Positions 35,950 through 45,038 of a stretch of DNA of 64,000 nucleotides are shown here, one piece after another. The notes under the pieces were generated by a model. It saw only the letters and a program-made list of their open reading frames with translations. It did not search any database and was not told the DNA's origin. The stretch is from Spirosoma aerolatum (lineage in GTDB: Bacteria > Bacteroidota > Bacteroidia > Cytophagales > Spirosomataceae): positions 7,015,501-7,079,500 of the forward strand of contig NZ_CP020104.1 in NCBI RefSeq assembly GCF_002056795.1. Reading direction: 5' to 3'. Both the position numbers and the translations under genes were made by a program. Numbering within the stretch: position 1 is the stretch's first letter; every line of letters starts with the position of its first letter.

Positions 35950-36713
35950 GCAGCCTGATTAGTATTCCATAACTCTTCTAACTCTATCTTATCTCTCATA
36001 GCATCCATAGCTTTCCAGAAACCATAGTGCTTGTAGGCTGCTAACTGATTTTGTTGAGCAATATCAATTAATGGCTTCTTCTCCCATTGAATTGTACGCA
36101 TATCTTCTTGCAAAAACTGAAAAATACCCTTGCTTAACACGAAAAAACCGCCATTAATCCAGGTACCATCTCCTTGAGGCTTTTCTTGAAAATGATGAAC
36201 TATACCTTGTTCGTCTGTTTGAATATTACCGTATCTTCCTGGAAGTTGTATCGATGTTAGGGTAGCTAATTTCCCATGCGCTTCATGAAAGTTGGCTAAC
36301 TTTTGGATATTGATATCAGCTACGCCATCACCATAAGTAAGCATAAATGTTTCGTCTTTACCTAAGTATGGCTCTATGTGTTTAATTCTACCGGCGGTAT
36401 TCGTATCAATCCCAGTATCAACTAATGTAACTTTAAAAGACTCTGCACTTGAGTAATGAACATCCAGTTTGTTATTGTGCAGTTCGACAGTAATATCTGA
36501 ATTGTAGAGAAAATAATTTATAAAGTATTCTTTAATCATATGGCCTTTGTAACCTAGGCAAATTATAAACTCATTATATCCATAATGAGCATATATCTTC
36601 ATTATATGCCAAAGAATAGGTTTTCCTCCTATTTCTACCATTGGTTTAGGCTTTATTATTGTCTCTTCACTAAGACGAGTGCCTAAACCTCCAGCAAGAA
36701 TTACTACTTTCAT
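35934..36713 (-). CDS. rfbF: Glucose-1-phosphate cytidylyltransferase
   Basis: Makes CDP-glucose from CTP and glucose 1-phosphate, the first step of the CDP-sugar route. Length 259 residues, as usual for the family. The nucleotidyltransferase start is VVILAGGLGTRLSEET, followed by KPKPMVEIGGKPILWHIMK and the metal-binding TYGDGVADI. The region HYGFWKAMDAMRDK at the C-terminus is typical of RfbF. It heads a two-gene unit with rfbG. The 93-base gap before it, after the GDP-mannose dehydratase gene, may hold a promoter. Confidence 0.95.
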   Translation of the reverse strand: MKVVILAGGLGTRLSEETIIKPKPMVEIGGKPILWHIMKIYAHYGYNEFIICLGYKGHMIKEYFINYFLYNSDITVELHNNKLDVHYSSAESFKVTLVDTGIDTNTAGRIKHIEPYLGKDETFMLTYGDGVADINIQKLANFHEAHGKLATLTSIQLPGRYGNIQTDEQGIVHHFQEKPQGDGTWINGGFFVLSKGIFQFLQEDMRTIQWEKKPLIDIAQQNQLAAYKHYGFWKAMDAMRDKIELEELWNTNQAAWKVW

Positions 36714-36806
36714 ATAACAAATGGTACAATTATGAATGTTTTAGAGTTTAATCCGCCTGCCCCTTCAAACTATCACAGGAAGTATCTTTGAAAATCAGAT
36801 AACAAA

Positions 36807-37781
36807 TTATCTACCTGATTTATCCCGAATTTCTTTATATCCCTTTACCATCAAATACCCCACATTTTCCATAGAGTGCCGTGCTACCCAGCCTAATTTT
36901 TGATGAGCTTTAGATGGATTAGCATGCCCTTCAGCAATATCCGTCGGCCGAAAAAAAGATTCATCGATATTCGTATGCTCCTCCCAGTTCAGACCCACCT
37001 CATCGAAGACGACTTGTATGAAGTCCCGCAATTGGTGAGTTCGGCCAGTGGCAATCACATAATCATCAGCACTACGTTGTTGAAGCATTAACCACATAGC
37101 TTCTACATAATCCGGTGCCCAACCCCAATCTCGAGCAATATTAATATTGCCTAATGTCAAAATCTCGTTACTCCCCTGAGCGATACGGCAAGCAGACGCA
37201 ACTATTTTTTGCGTTACAAAACGTTCAGGCCGAAGAGGAGATTCATGGTTAAACAATATGCCTGTACAAGCATGTAACTGATAGGCTTCACGGTAATTTG
37301 CTACTTGCCAGAAAGCGGCAGCTTTAGCTACCCCGTAGGGGCTCCGGGGGCGAAATGGGGTATTCTCGTCAGCTGATAAGCTACCAGTATCACCGAAGCA
37401 TTCGCTTGAACCAGCATTATAAAATTTAATAGGCAAATCACTAAAGCGAATAGCCTCTAATAGATTCAATGTACCTATACTAATGCTTTCAAGAGTTTCA
37501 ACGGGCTGTTCAAATGATAGCCCTACCGAACTTTGACCTGCGAGATTATAAACTTCGTCTGGCTTAATCTTAAGTAGAGCTTGTAGTACACTACGAAAAT
37601 CTTGAATACTGATTGATACAAACTTAACAGACTGGCGAATAGCTAATCGACTTAAATTAGAAAAAGATGCCATTTGTGCATCTCTAGAACTTCCGTATAC
37701 TTCGTATCCTCGCTCTAACAATAATTTTGCAAGGTAGGCTCCATCCTGCCCTGAAATGCCACAAATCAGCGCTTTCTTCAT
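36807..37781 (-). CDS. gmd: GDP-mannose 4,6-dehydratase
   Basis: Converts GDP-D-mannose to GDP-4-keto-6-deoxy-D-mannose, the precursor of GDP-rhamnose, GDP-fucose, GDP-perosamine and related sugars. SDR of 324 residues, slightly short for the family. Signatures are CGISGQDGAYLAKLLLERGY, NLAGQSSVGLSF, AGSSECFGD, SPYGVAKAAAFW (Tyr-x3-Lys) and FNHESPLRPERFVTQKI. The ATG overlaps the stop of the Wzz-like gene (ATGA). No dedicated partner (fucose synthase, RMD, perosamine synthase) was found in the window. Either one of the two SDRs serves it or the partner is elsewhere. Confidence 0.93.
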   Translation of the reverse strand: MKKALICGISGQDGAYLAKLLLERGYEVYGSSRDAQMASFSNLSRLAIRQSVKFVSISIQDFRSVLQALLKIKPDEVYNLAGQSSVGLSFEQPVETLESISIGTLNLLEAIRFSDLPIKFYNAGSSECFGDTGSLSADENTPFRPRSPYGVAKAAAFWQVANYREAYQLHACTGILFNHESPLRPERFVTQKIVASACRIAQGSNEILTLGNINIARDWGWAPDYVEAMWLMLQQRSADDYVIATGRTHQLRDFIQVVFDEVGLNWEEHTNIDESFFRPTDIAEGHANPSKAHQKLGWVARHSMENVGYLMVKGYKEIRDKSGR

Positions 37782-38866
37782 GACATTCTATTTGATTTAT
37801 AATGATTAAAGAAATGCTTTGAAAAAAAAACTGCCGATCCTAGTATTATACCTAATATCCCAAATACAGCAGCAATTGCAGTTCGCTTAGGACCACTTTT
37901 TTTCAGGGGTATACGAGATGGCTCAAGCACCTGAAACACAGGTGCCTCTTCTTCTACTTTTATTCGTGCCTGTTCTAATTGTTTTGAAAGATCGCCATAA
38001 ACACTTTGCGCTAAAATATAATCAGCCTGAAGACGTTGTTCTTCGATTTTAGCTGTATTCAAAAACAGATTCCTGTTACGGTCTCGATATGCAGATAGCT
38101 GTAATTCTGAAGCCTCATAACGCTTCCGAGCATCATTGACCTGATTTTTCAAGAATTTAAGTTGTTGACGAGCTTTACTAGTTCGATAATTAGTGACGTA
38201 AGACGTCAAATAATTAAGCGTTTGCTGGGCCACTGTGGCCGCCACAACAGCATCAGGCATTCGTGATGTTATGGTAATTATTCCTGATTTTTTATCGATA
38301 TCAGCCGTTATTCGGCTATTCACCTGCTTGCTCAGTTCTTCTTGCTGACGGGTAAGATGTAACACATTCACTGTTGCAGTAGGCAGGCCCTTCATTGCAT
38401 CATTGTCACTACCCCGCAAGAAACTAAATATACCCTTGTGGGATTCCTCTAGCAGATAATTTTGTAAAGATTGCGGCTTAGTTATCTCTACCGTCGTAAC
38501 CGGTTGCTTAAGCAAATGTAAAGTGAAAGGTAGACTTTGTACTATATCAGGATACAGATCGGGGCGAATGGCTTCTGATGCACTGCCTAAAGTCCCTAAA
38601 TTAACGCCAGCTAAACTAGCTATCGACTTCAAATCACCTAATCCTGCTCCAGTGCCTGTCGTTTTCAACTCAGGCATCACTTTAACAATCGTCGTATATT
38701 CGTTTTTTTGAGAGAAAGCATACAGAATACCCAATACGAGAAAAGCCATCCCCCAGTAAAAAACAGTTTTACGACTATCTTTTAAAAATTGAATAATATC
38801 GCTCAGTCGAATTTCTATTTCGTCCCCTTTACCTGCTTTCCCTAAATTAGCATCTTTAACTGACAT
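37778..38866 (-). CDS. Wzz-like polysaccharide chain-length/co-polymerase protein
   Basis: Inner-membrane protein of 362 residues that should set polymer length with the Wzy and Wza-like proteins. A cytoplasmic N-terminus leads to a first membrane helix at about 34-51 (VFYWGMAFLVLGILYAF) and a large periplasmic part with the Wzz domain. A long helical hairpin follows at about 210-290, rich in Gln, Arg and Leu, then the Pro-rich EPSRIPLKKSGPKR and the second helix at about 330-350. There is no C-terminal tyrosine kinase domain, so this is not a full Wzc. A separate kinase is not seen here. Confidence 0.86.
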   Translation of the reverse strand: MSVKDANLGKAGKGDEIEIRLSDIIQFLKDSRKTVFYWGMAFLVLGILYAFSQKNEYTTIVKVMPELKTTGTGAGLGDLKSIASLAGVNLGTLGSASEAIRPDLYPDIVQSLPFTLHLLKQPVTTVEITKPQSLQNYLLEESHKGIFSFLRGSDNDAMKGLPTATVNVLHLTRQQEELSKQVNSRITADIDKKSGIITITSRMPDAVVAATVAQQTLNYLTSYVTNYRTSKARQQLKFLKNQVNDARKRYEASELQLSAYRDRNRNLFLNTAKIEEQRLQADYILAQSVYGDLSKQLEQARIKVEEEAPVFQVLEPSRIPLKKSGPKRTAIAAVFGILGIILGSAVFFSKHFFNHYKSNRMS

Positions 38867-38881
38867 AACGCAAAAGCATCC

Positions 38882-41269
38882 TTAACGAAGAATCAAATTA
38901 ACAAGTGCGATCGAAACTGTAGTTAATAACGAAAGAATACCAAGTCGCTCGGCAACACTTAATTTATTATTATCCAGCGGCTTAAATGGTATTACAACTG
39001 TTGAGCCAGGGTAAACTTTAGGGCGAGACGAAAAAAAGAGGAAATGATGCGTACGATCCTTTCGACCGTTCGGATAAACTATATAGGACTTACTTTTTCG
39101 TGCATTGTCAGTAAATCCTCCCGCTTCGCTAACATAATCGTTAAACCCATAATCTACTTTATAGCTAACGATCCCTGGGTTTAAAACAGCGCCCTGAACA
39201 GCGACAACTTCCTGTCGTTGAGGAATATATAAAGAATCACCCTCCTGAACTAACAGATTCTCTTCTATTCCTGAACTAACAAGAATATTACTCAAATCAT
39301 TGGCAATTATAGTACCTTTTCGCCTGAACTGTGCTCCAGGTAGATAAGCTTGTGGCTTAAGTCCACCTGCCCGTTTGATAATATCACTTATACGCTCAGC
39401 CCTACTAAAAATAGAGTAGTTTCCTGGTTGCATTACCTCCCCATAAATATATACCTGTTGCTGTGGTTCATAGTTGACAGAAGTCCGCACATAAACGATG
39501 TCAAATGGGCGCAACCTGAATTCGGGGGAGGTACCTTCTAAGGCTGTAATCTGTAGATTACGATCTATTGAAAAGCGGTGAATTTCCTGTAATGTGGTAC
39601 TGATTCCAGCCGAATCCTGCCGAATCCGTCGGGCCACTTCGATTAGGTTGGGTTTGGCTCCTTCCTGGAAACCACCTGCCTGCGCAATTAAGTCAGCTAC
39701 GCTCATGTTCGAGACATATTCGACTGTATCCGGCTTGTTAACAGCGCCTTCAATCGTTACATAATACGCTTCACGCAAATCCCGGATTGATAAGACCGTT
39801 AAGCTATCCTGCCGCATAAGTGGAATATCGGCCATTTCGCCACGCATCAGTTTACCCAAATCAAATGACAGATTCTCTCTATCCATATCAGGGCGCTCCC
39901 GAATAATTGACGCCCGATTCGTAAATGCATCCTTGCGGAGCCCATCGGCCCGATTGATTAATTGACGAACCGTTTCCAGACCAGGCTCTAAGGCATAATC
40001 GCCAGGACGCATCACAGCACCTGCCACCTGAACCCGGTTCTCATACCGCTCCAAAATTTTCCCGACATCGTATTTATCGCCTTTCTGTGGGATGAAACTT
40101 TTAATCTGATCTTCCGTGATGGTAACGATTCGTCGCTCACGGTTGGTATTACGCCGAAGAGTAATTGCAGCCCGATAAGCGTCGTCAGCAAAACCACCAG
40201 CAAAACTCAATAGCGTTTGCAGTGTTTCTCCTGGTAATAACTCAAAAATAGCCGGACGGCGAACTTGGCCTGCCAGTTCAACACGCGTTTCGTAATCAGC
40301 TACCCGGATTACGTCCTGATCCCGCAATTGAATATTGTCGCGCTGATCGGCCCGTAGAATGAAATCATACAAATCAATCGTACGAACGATCCGATTACCG
40401 CGAATAACGCTAATCTTACGAAATGATCCCGTTTCTGGATTTGGTCCCCCCGCTAAATAAAGTGCATTGAATGCTGACCCCAGCGACGAAATCGTATAAG
40501 TACCTGGACGAACTACCTCACCTACCAATGTAACACGGATACTGCGAATATTTGTGAGGGTCAGATTAGCCGTCGTATTACTACCCGGTGTTCCTAAACC
40601 TTGGTAACCTCCCTGCCGTAGTCGGGCAATGATGCGTTGCTCTGCCTGTTCTATGGTCAGCCCACTGACAAAAATGGGAGCCAGATTAGGCACCTTCACA
40701 GTTCCGTCCGGGCTAACTTTTAAGAGGAACTCGCCCGTCGATGCGCCGGCAATGTCGATGCGAATTTCGTCGTCAGGGCCAACTACATAATTACGGGGTG
40801 TGGCAATACGTAAATTGGGTTCAAATGATAAATTGGCGTTTTCAAATAAGGTAGCCCCGAATACGCGCAGTTTTCGGCTGGTATCTTTACGCGTTACGAA
40901 TAGAGAATCTGATCGACGGGAAAGGTCTGAAGGAAGGGTCCGGCCCGTTGTTTTTGAATCAACGGATGTTAAACTTAAAGCACCGGATGTTTTGGTACGG
41001 ATCGCGTCAATACGCTTCCGCATCTTGGCAATATCGTCCAGCGTATAGCCCTGCGACATGGCAGCCTGTTCAATCTGTGCTTCTGAAAGACCACTAGCCT
41101 GGGCGCGTCGATAAAAACTTTCTACTTCATCATCCGTTAGCTGATCTACCCGAGAGCGAGGAGTCTGAGCGAAGATTTCGTACGATCCTGTCAGTAAAAA
41201 TAGCAGGACAACAGCTTGGAACAGGTTAATACAATGGGGAAAACGTGACAATTTGTCCTTAGTATGCAT
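38882..41269 (-). CDS. Outer-membrane polysaccharide export protein with multiple SLBB domains (Wza-like)
   Basis: Exported protein of 795 residues; a hydrophobic stretch at about 15-35 acts as signal. After an N-terminal Gln/Ser-rich region comes the Poly_export domain (NYVVGPDDEIRIDIAGAST at about 162-180). Repeated SLBB domains follow, with the recurring pattern V-x-G-x-V-x-x-P-G-x-Y (VTLVGEVVRPGTYTIS, VQVAGAVMRPGDYALE, VYIYGEVMQPGNYSIF, VAVQGAVLNPGIVSY). The C-terminus ends in a hydrophobic helix. It is longer than enterobacterial Wza, as is common in Bacteroidota. It is the first gene of the polysaccharide locus, 33 bases from its -7 promoter element. Confidence 0.9.
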   Translation of the reverse strand: MHTKDKLSRFPHCINLFQAVVLLFLLTGSYEIFAQTPRSRVDQLTDDEVESFYRRAQASGLSEAQIEQAAMSQGYTLDDIAKMRKRIDAIRTKTSGALSLTSVDSKTTGRTLPSDLSRRSDSLFVTRKDTSRKLRVFGATLFENANLSFEPNLRIATPRNYVVGPDDEIRIDIAGASTGEFLLKVSPDGTVKVPNLAPIFVSGLTIEQAEQRIIARLRQGGYQGLGTPGSNTTANLTLTNIRSIRVTLVGEVVRPGTYTISSLGSAFNALYLAGGPNPETGSFRKISVIRGNRIVRTIDLYDFILRADQRDNIQLRDQDVIRVADYETRVELAGQVRRPAIFELLPGETLQTLLSFAGGFADDAYRAAITLRRNTNRERRIVTITEDQIKSFIPQKGDKYDVGKILERYENRVQVAGAVMRPGDYALEPGLETVRQLINRADGLRKDAFTNRASIIRERPDMDRENLSFDLGKLMRGEMADIPLMRQDSLTVLSIRDLREAYYVTIEGAVNKPDTVEYVSNMSVADLIAQAGGFQEGAKPNLIEVARRIRQDSAGISTTLQEIHRFSIDRNLQITALEGTSPEFRLRPFDIVYVRTSVNYEPQQQVYIYGEVMQPGNYSIFSRAERISDIIKRAGGLKPQAYLPGAQFRRKGTIIANDLSNILVSSGIEENLLVQEGDSLYIPQRQEVVAVQGAVLNPGIVSYKVDYGFNDYVSEAGGFTDNARKSKSYIVYPNGRKDRTHHFLFFSSRPKVYPGSTVVIPFKPLDNNKLSVAERLGILSLLTTVSIALVNLILR

Positions 41270-41301
41270 GAACAGTGGCTGTTGGGCCGAAAATTGAACT
41301 G

Positions 41302-41309
41302 CAAAAGTA
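41302..41309 (-). promoter_or_regulatory. -7 element for the polysaccharide operon
   Basis: Minus-strand TACTTTTG followed by CA, an excellent TAnnTTTG match, 33 bases before the ATG of the SLBB gene. No TTG is present at exactly 19 bases upstream. It is divergent from the secA promoter about 90 bases away. Confidence 0.6.
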
Positions 41310-41370
41310 ATAGATTCCTTTCAAATCATCATTCCCTTATAATAAGGTGTCTGTGCAACATGGTCTTACC

Positions 41371-41400
41371 TTGTAGTCCCACGTTAATGCACTAAATTTG
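41371..41400 (+). promoter_or_regulatory. Bacteroidota-type promoter of secA
   Basis: TTG (41371-41373), exactly 19 bases, then TAAATTTG (41393-41400). This is the full TTG-N19-TAnnTTTG promoter. It implies a leader of about 75 bases before the secA ATG. Confidence 0.8.
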
Positions 41401-41409
41401 TAGAAAAAA

Positions 41410-41470
41410 AGCCGTCAGTCGATAGTCGTTTGTCATTGACTTATCTCCTGTCGACTAACGGCTGACGACT
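41410..41470. other. Imperfect inverted repeat in the secA leader
   Basis: AGCCGTCAGTCGATAGTCG (41410-41428) pairs with CGACTAACGGCTGACGACT (41452-41470) with three mismatches. The unit AGTC-G-TTAGTCG recurs several times up to 41480. It lies between promoter and start codon, so it would fold in the mRNA leader. A dispersed intergenic repeat is the other possibility. Confidence 0.5.
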
Positions 41471-41483
41471 AACGACTAGCAAA

Positions 41484-44400
41484 ATGATTAACCTCATAGC
41501 GAAACTTTTCGGTACCAAATCCCAACGGGACATTAAAGAATTGCTCCCTTATGTGGAAAAGGTAAATGCCGAATTTGTCCGGTTAAAAGATCTGTCCAAT
41601 GATGAATTGCGGCAGGTTTCGGCATCCCTTAAAGCTCAGATTACCGATGAGTTAGCCGATATTGATAACCAGCTCACCGAGCTTAAAGAACAGGCTGGCC
41701 ATCCAGAAATCGACGTCAACGAAAAAGAACAACTCTTCAATCGGATTGACAAACTCGAAGTTGAACGTAACACCGAACTGGAACGGGTTCTGCTCGACAT
41801 TCTACCCCGTGCGTTTGCCGTCGTAAAAGAAACAGCCCGGCGGTTCACCGAAAACGAGCAGCTTACCGTTACCGCTACGGATTTCGATCGTGAATTGGCC
41901 GCTCGGAAAAAAAGTGTAGTTATTGATGGCGAATTGGCACATTGGGCCAATAGCTGGGATGCTGCCGGATCGCTCATCAAATGGGATATGGTTCATTACG
42001 ACGTTCAAATTATTGGGGGCGTTGTTCTGCACCAGGGTAAAATTGCGGAGATGGCCACGGGCGAAGGAAAGACCCTTGTGGCTACGTTCCCTGCTTTTCT
42101 GAATGGCCTGGCAGGTCAGGGTGTGCACATCGTAACGGTCAACGATTACCTGGCCAAGCGTGACTCCGAATGGATGGGGCCGCTGTTCGAATTTCACGGC
42201 CTACGTGTTGACTGTATCGATAAACACCAGCCAAACTCCGAACAGCGTAAGAGAGCATACCTTGCCGATATTACGTATGGCACGAACAACGAGTTCGGCT
42301 TCGATTATCTCCGCGACAACATGGCGCGCGAAACCGGCGAACTGGTGCAACGGAAGCACCACTACGCCATGGTCGATGAGGTTGACTCCGTTCTGATTGA
42401 TGATGCCCGGACACCGTTGATTATCAGCGGTCCCGTTCCGCGTGGTGATGAGCAGGATTACATCGAATTAAAACCTCGGGTTGCTCGAGTTGTTGAAGCG
42501 CAACGGAAATTAGTATACGACTTCTTGAATGATGCCAAACGGAAGATTGCCGCTGGCGATGAAAAAGAAGGAGGTTTATCACTGTTCCGCGCACACCGGG
42601 GCTTGCCCAAGCATAAGCCCCTGATCAAGTTTTTGAGTGAAACCGGGAATAAGGCGCTGCTTCAGAAAACGGAAGCAATTTATCTGGCCGAAAACCAGAA
42701 GCTGATGCCAGAAGCGGATGCTCCCCTTTATTTCACCATCGATGAGCGGCACAATAGCATTGATCTCACCGAAAAAGGTATCGATTACATCACTGGTTCG
42801 GGCGAAGACCCAAACTTCTTTATCCTGCCCGACCTGTCAATTGATCTAAACGCTATTGACAAAGATTCGGAGTACTCAGAGCAGGAAAAGTTGCTTCACA
42901 AAGAGGCTGTCATTCGTGACTATTCCGTTAAGACCCAACGAATTAATACTGTCAACCAGCTTCTGAAAGCGTATTGCCTGTTCGAACGAGACACCGAATA
43001 CGTCATTATGGACGGAAAGGTTAAAATCGTTGATGAGCAGACGGGCCGAATTATGGAAGGTCGTCGGTGGTCGGATGGTTTGCACCAGGCCGTTGAAGCC
43101 AAGGAAAACGTTAAGGTAGAAGACGCTACTCAAACCTACGCCACCGTTACGCTTCAGAACTACTTCCGAATGTATCACAAACGAGCTGGTATGACGGGTA
43201 CGGCTGAAACGGAAGCATCTGAATTCTGGCAGATCTATAAAATGGACGTGGTTGTGATTCCAACAAACCGCGCCATTAGCCGGAAAGACGAAGAGGACAA
43301 AGTATATCGTTCGGTCCGGGAAAAATACAATGCAGTCGTTGACGAAATTACCAGCCTGGTCGAAAAGGGTCGTCCGGTACTGGTGGGCACAACGTCGGTC
43401 GAAAACTCTGAATTACTGAGCCGCCTACTTACGCTTCGCAAAATCCAACACCAGGTTCTGAACGCCAAGTACCACCAGCGCGAAGCCGAAATTGTTGCTA
43501 CGGCAGGTTTGCCAGGGACGGTTACGATCGCTACCAACATGGCTGGTCGGGGTACCGATATTAAACTAACCCCCGAATCGCGTGCAGCCGGTGGGTTGGC
43601 CATTATCGGTACTGAGCGCCATGAATCGCGTCGGGTCGACCGTCAGTTACGGGGTCGTTCTGGCCGTCAGGGCGATCCGGGTACCTCCCAATTCTTTGTT
43701 TCGCTGGAAGATAGCCTGATGCGGTTGTTCGGTTCCGAACGGATTGCTAAAGTTATGGACCGCATGGGTCTGGAAGAAGGTGAAGTGATTCAGCACTCGA
43801 TGATCACAAAGTCCATCGAACGAGCGCAGAAGAAAGTTGAAGAAAACAACTTCGGCATTCGGAAACGATTGCTTGAATATGATGATGTGATGAACTATCA
43901 GCGGGAAGCTATTTACAAACGCCGTCGGAATGCTCTGTTTGGCGACCGTTTGCCGCTGGATATTGCCAACACCATGTACGATGTGGTTGAGGAGGTGGTT
44001 AATAACTCCGAAGGCAATTATGAGGAGATTAAACTTCAATTACTGACCACGCTGGGCTTTTCGCCAGATTTAAGTAACGAAGAGTTTAATCGTCTGAAAA
44101 AACCTGATCTGACCCGGCGTTTATACGATGAGGCCGAAGCGCACTATCAGGCCAAGAACCAGGCTATTGCTGAGAAAGCATTGCCCATTCTGACACAAGT
44201 GCTGAACGAGCAGGGACATCAGATTAAGAATATTGTTGTACCCTTCTCCGATGGTATCCATGAATTGACCGTTGTAGCCGACCTGCGTAAAGCCGTTGAA
44301 TCGGGCGCTCGTGAAATCGTGACCGAAATGGAGAAAGCAGTCACGCTATCGGTCATCGACCAGGAGTGGAAAGAACACCTCCGCGAAATGGATGACCTTA

Positions 44401-44879
44401 AGCAATCGGTACAGAATGCGGTGTTTGAACAGAAAGACCCCTTGCTGGTGTATAAGTTTGAGTCTGTAGAGCTATTCAAGCGATTCCTGAACAAGGTAAA
44501 TTTCGATACCATCAGCTTCCTGACCAAAGCCGACATTCCAGCCCAGGAGCCAGAAGAAGTGCAGCAGGAAATCCGTCAGGCTCCGGCCCAACGAAAACCA
44601 CAGCCGCAACCTAAACTGCAAACGAATGCACAGGACTTTTCTGACGACCACCTGGCCACAGGCCCTGAGGAGTATGCTCGTCGGATGGCCGAAAACGACG
44701 CGATGGGGGCAGGTGCTCCGCCTATGCCTGCCCAACGCCAGGCTCCAGTACGGGTGGCCAAGCTTGACCGGAACGCCCGCGTCAATGTACAGTATGCGGA
44801 TGGGTCAGTAAAGCGAGATGTTAAGTTCAAAACGGTTGAAAACGATGTGATTAGTGGCAAAGCTATGCTCATCGACTAA
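41484..44879 (+). CDS. secA: Preprotein translocase ATPase SecA
   Basis: Motor of the Sec pathway; drives unfolded preproteins through SecYEG. Length 1131 residues, longer than E. coli SecA (901), mainly through an extended N-terminal domain and an insertion in the preprotein-binding part (around 300-400), as in other Bacteroidota. Motifs are [16 protein letters not shown] (Walker A), [41 protein letters not shown] and [13 protein letters not shown], then [14 protein letters not shown]. The C-terminal Pro/Gln-rich linker ends in [19 protein letters not shown], without the Cys-rich zinc motif that many SecA proteins use for SecB. It has its own promoter and terminator. Confidence 0.97.
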   Translation: MINLIAKLFGTKSQRDIKELLPYVEKVNAEFVRLKDLSNDELRQVSASLKAQITDELADIDNQLTELKEQAGHPEIDVNEKEQLFNRIDKLEVERNTELERVLLDILPRAFAVVKETARRFTENEQLTVTATDFDRELAARKKSVVIDGELAHWANSWDAAGSLIKWDMVHYDVQIIGGVVLHQGKIAEMATGEGKTLVATFPAFLNGLAGQGVHIVTVNDYLAKRDSEWMGPLFEFHGLRVDCIDKHQPNSEQRKRAYLADITYGTNNEFGFDYLRDNMARETGELVQRKHHYAMVDEVDSVLIDDARTPLIISGPVPRGDEQDYIELKPRVARVVEAQRKLVYDFLNDAKRKIAAGDEKEGGLSLFRAHRGLPKHKPLIKFLSETGNKALLQKTEAIYLAENQKLMPEADAPLYFTIDERHNSIDLTEKGIDYITGSGEDPNFFILPDLSIDLNAIDKDSEYSEQEKLLHKEAVIRDYSVKTQRINTVNQLLKAYCLFERDTEYVIMDGKVKIVDEQTGRIMEGRRWSDGLHQAVEAKENVKVEDATQTYATVTLQNYFRMYHKRAGMTGTAETEASEFWQIYKMDVVVIPTNRAISRKDEEDKVYRSVREKYNAVVDEITSLVEKGRPVLVGTTSVENSELLSRLLTLRKIQHQVLNAKYHQREAEIVATAGLPGTVTIATNMAGRGTDIKLTPESRAAGGLAIIGTERHESRRVDRQLRGRSGRQGDPGTSQFFVSLEDSLMRLFGSERIAKVMDRMGLEEGEVIQHSMITKSIERAQKKVEENNFGIRKRLLEYDDVMNYQREAIYKRRRNALFGDRLPLDIANTMYDVVEEVVNNSEGNYEEIKLQLLTTLGFSPDLSNEEFNRLKKPDLTRRLYDEAEAHYQAKNQAIAEKALPILTQVLNEQGHQIKNIVVPFSDGIHELTVVADLRKAVESGAREIVTEMEKAVTLSVIDQEWKEHLREMDDLKQSVQNAVFEQKDPLLVYKFESVELFKRFLNKVNFDTISFLTKADIPAQEPEEVQQEIRQAPAQRKPQPQPKLQTNAQDFSDDHLATGPEEYARRMAENDAMGAGAPPMPAQRQAPVRVAKLDRNARVNVQYADGSVKRDVKFKTVENDVISGKAMLID

Positions 44880-44888
44880 ACGATTCTG

Positions 44889-44956
44889 AAATCAGGCAGT
44901 AAAAATGCCCGCCGAACTATCTGTTTAGCGGGCATTTTTACTGCCTGATTTTTTGA
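44889..44956 (+). terminator. Terminator of secA
   Basis: Perfect 24-base arms, 44889-44912 and 44928-44951 (core GTAAAAATGCCCGC), with a 15-base loop and a trailing T-run (TTTTT) on the plus strand. Confidence 0.88.
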
Positions 44957-45038
44957 AGCTATTTATACCTTTCGGCACACTTTATGGATAGGTAATCAAC
45001 AGACACTTTCTGGTAAACAGAATCGTTATTAGTACAGC

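Noticed and set aside
36807..37781. Colanic-acid or GDP-fucose locus
   Set aside because: No fcl, gmm or wca set accompanies gmd.
41636..44872. Many long antisense frames opposite secA
   Set aside because: They arise from the codon structure of a conserved gene; none resembles a protein family.
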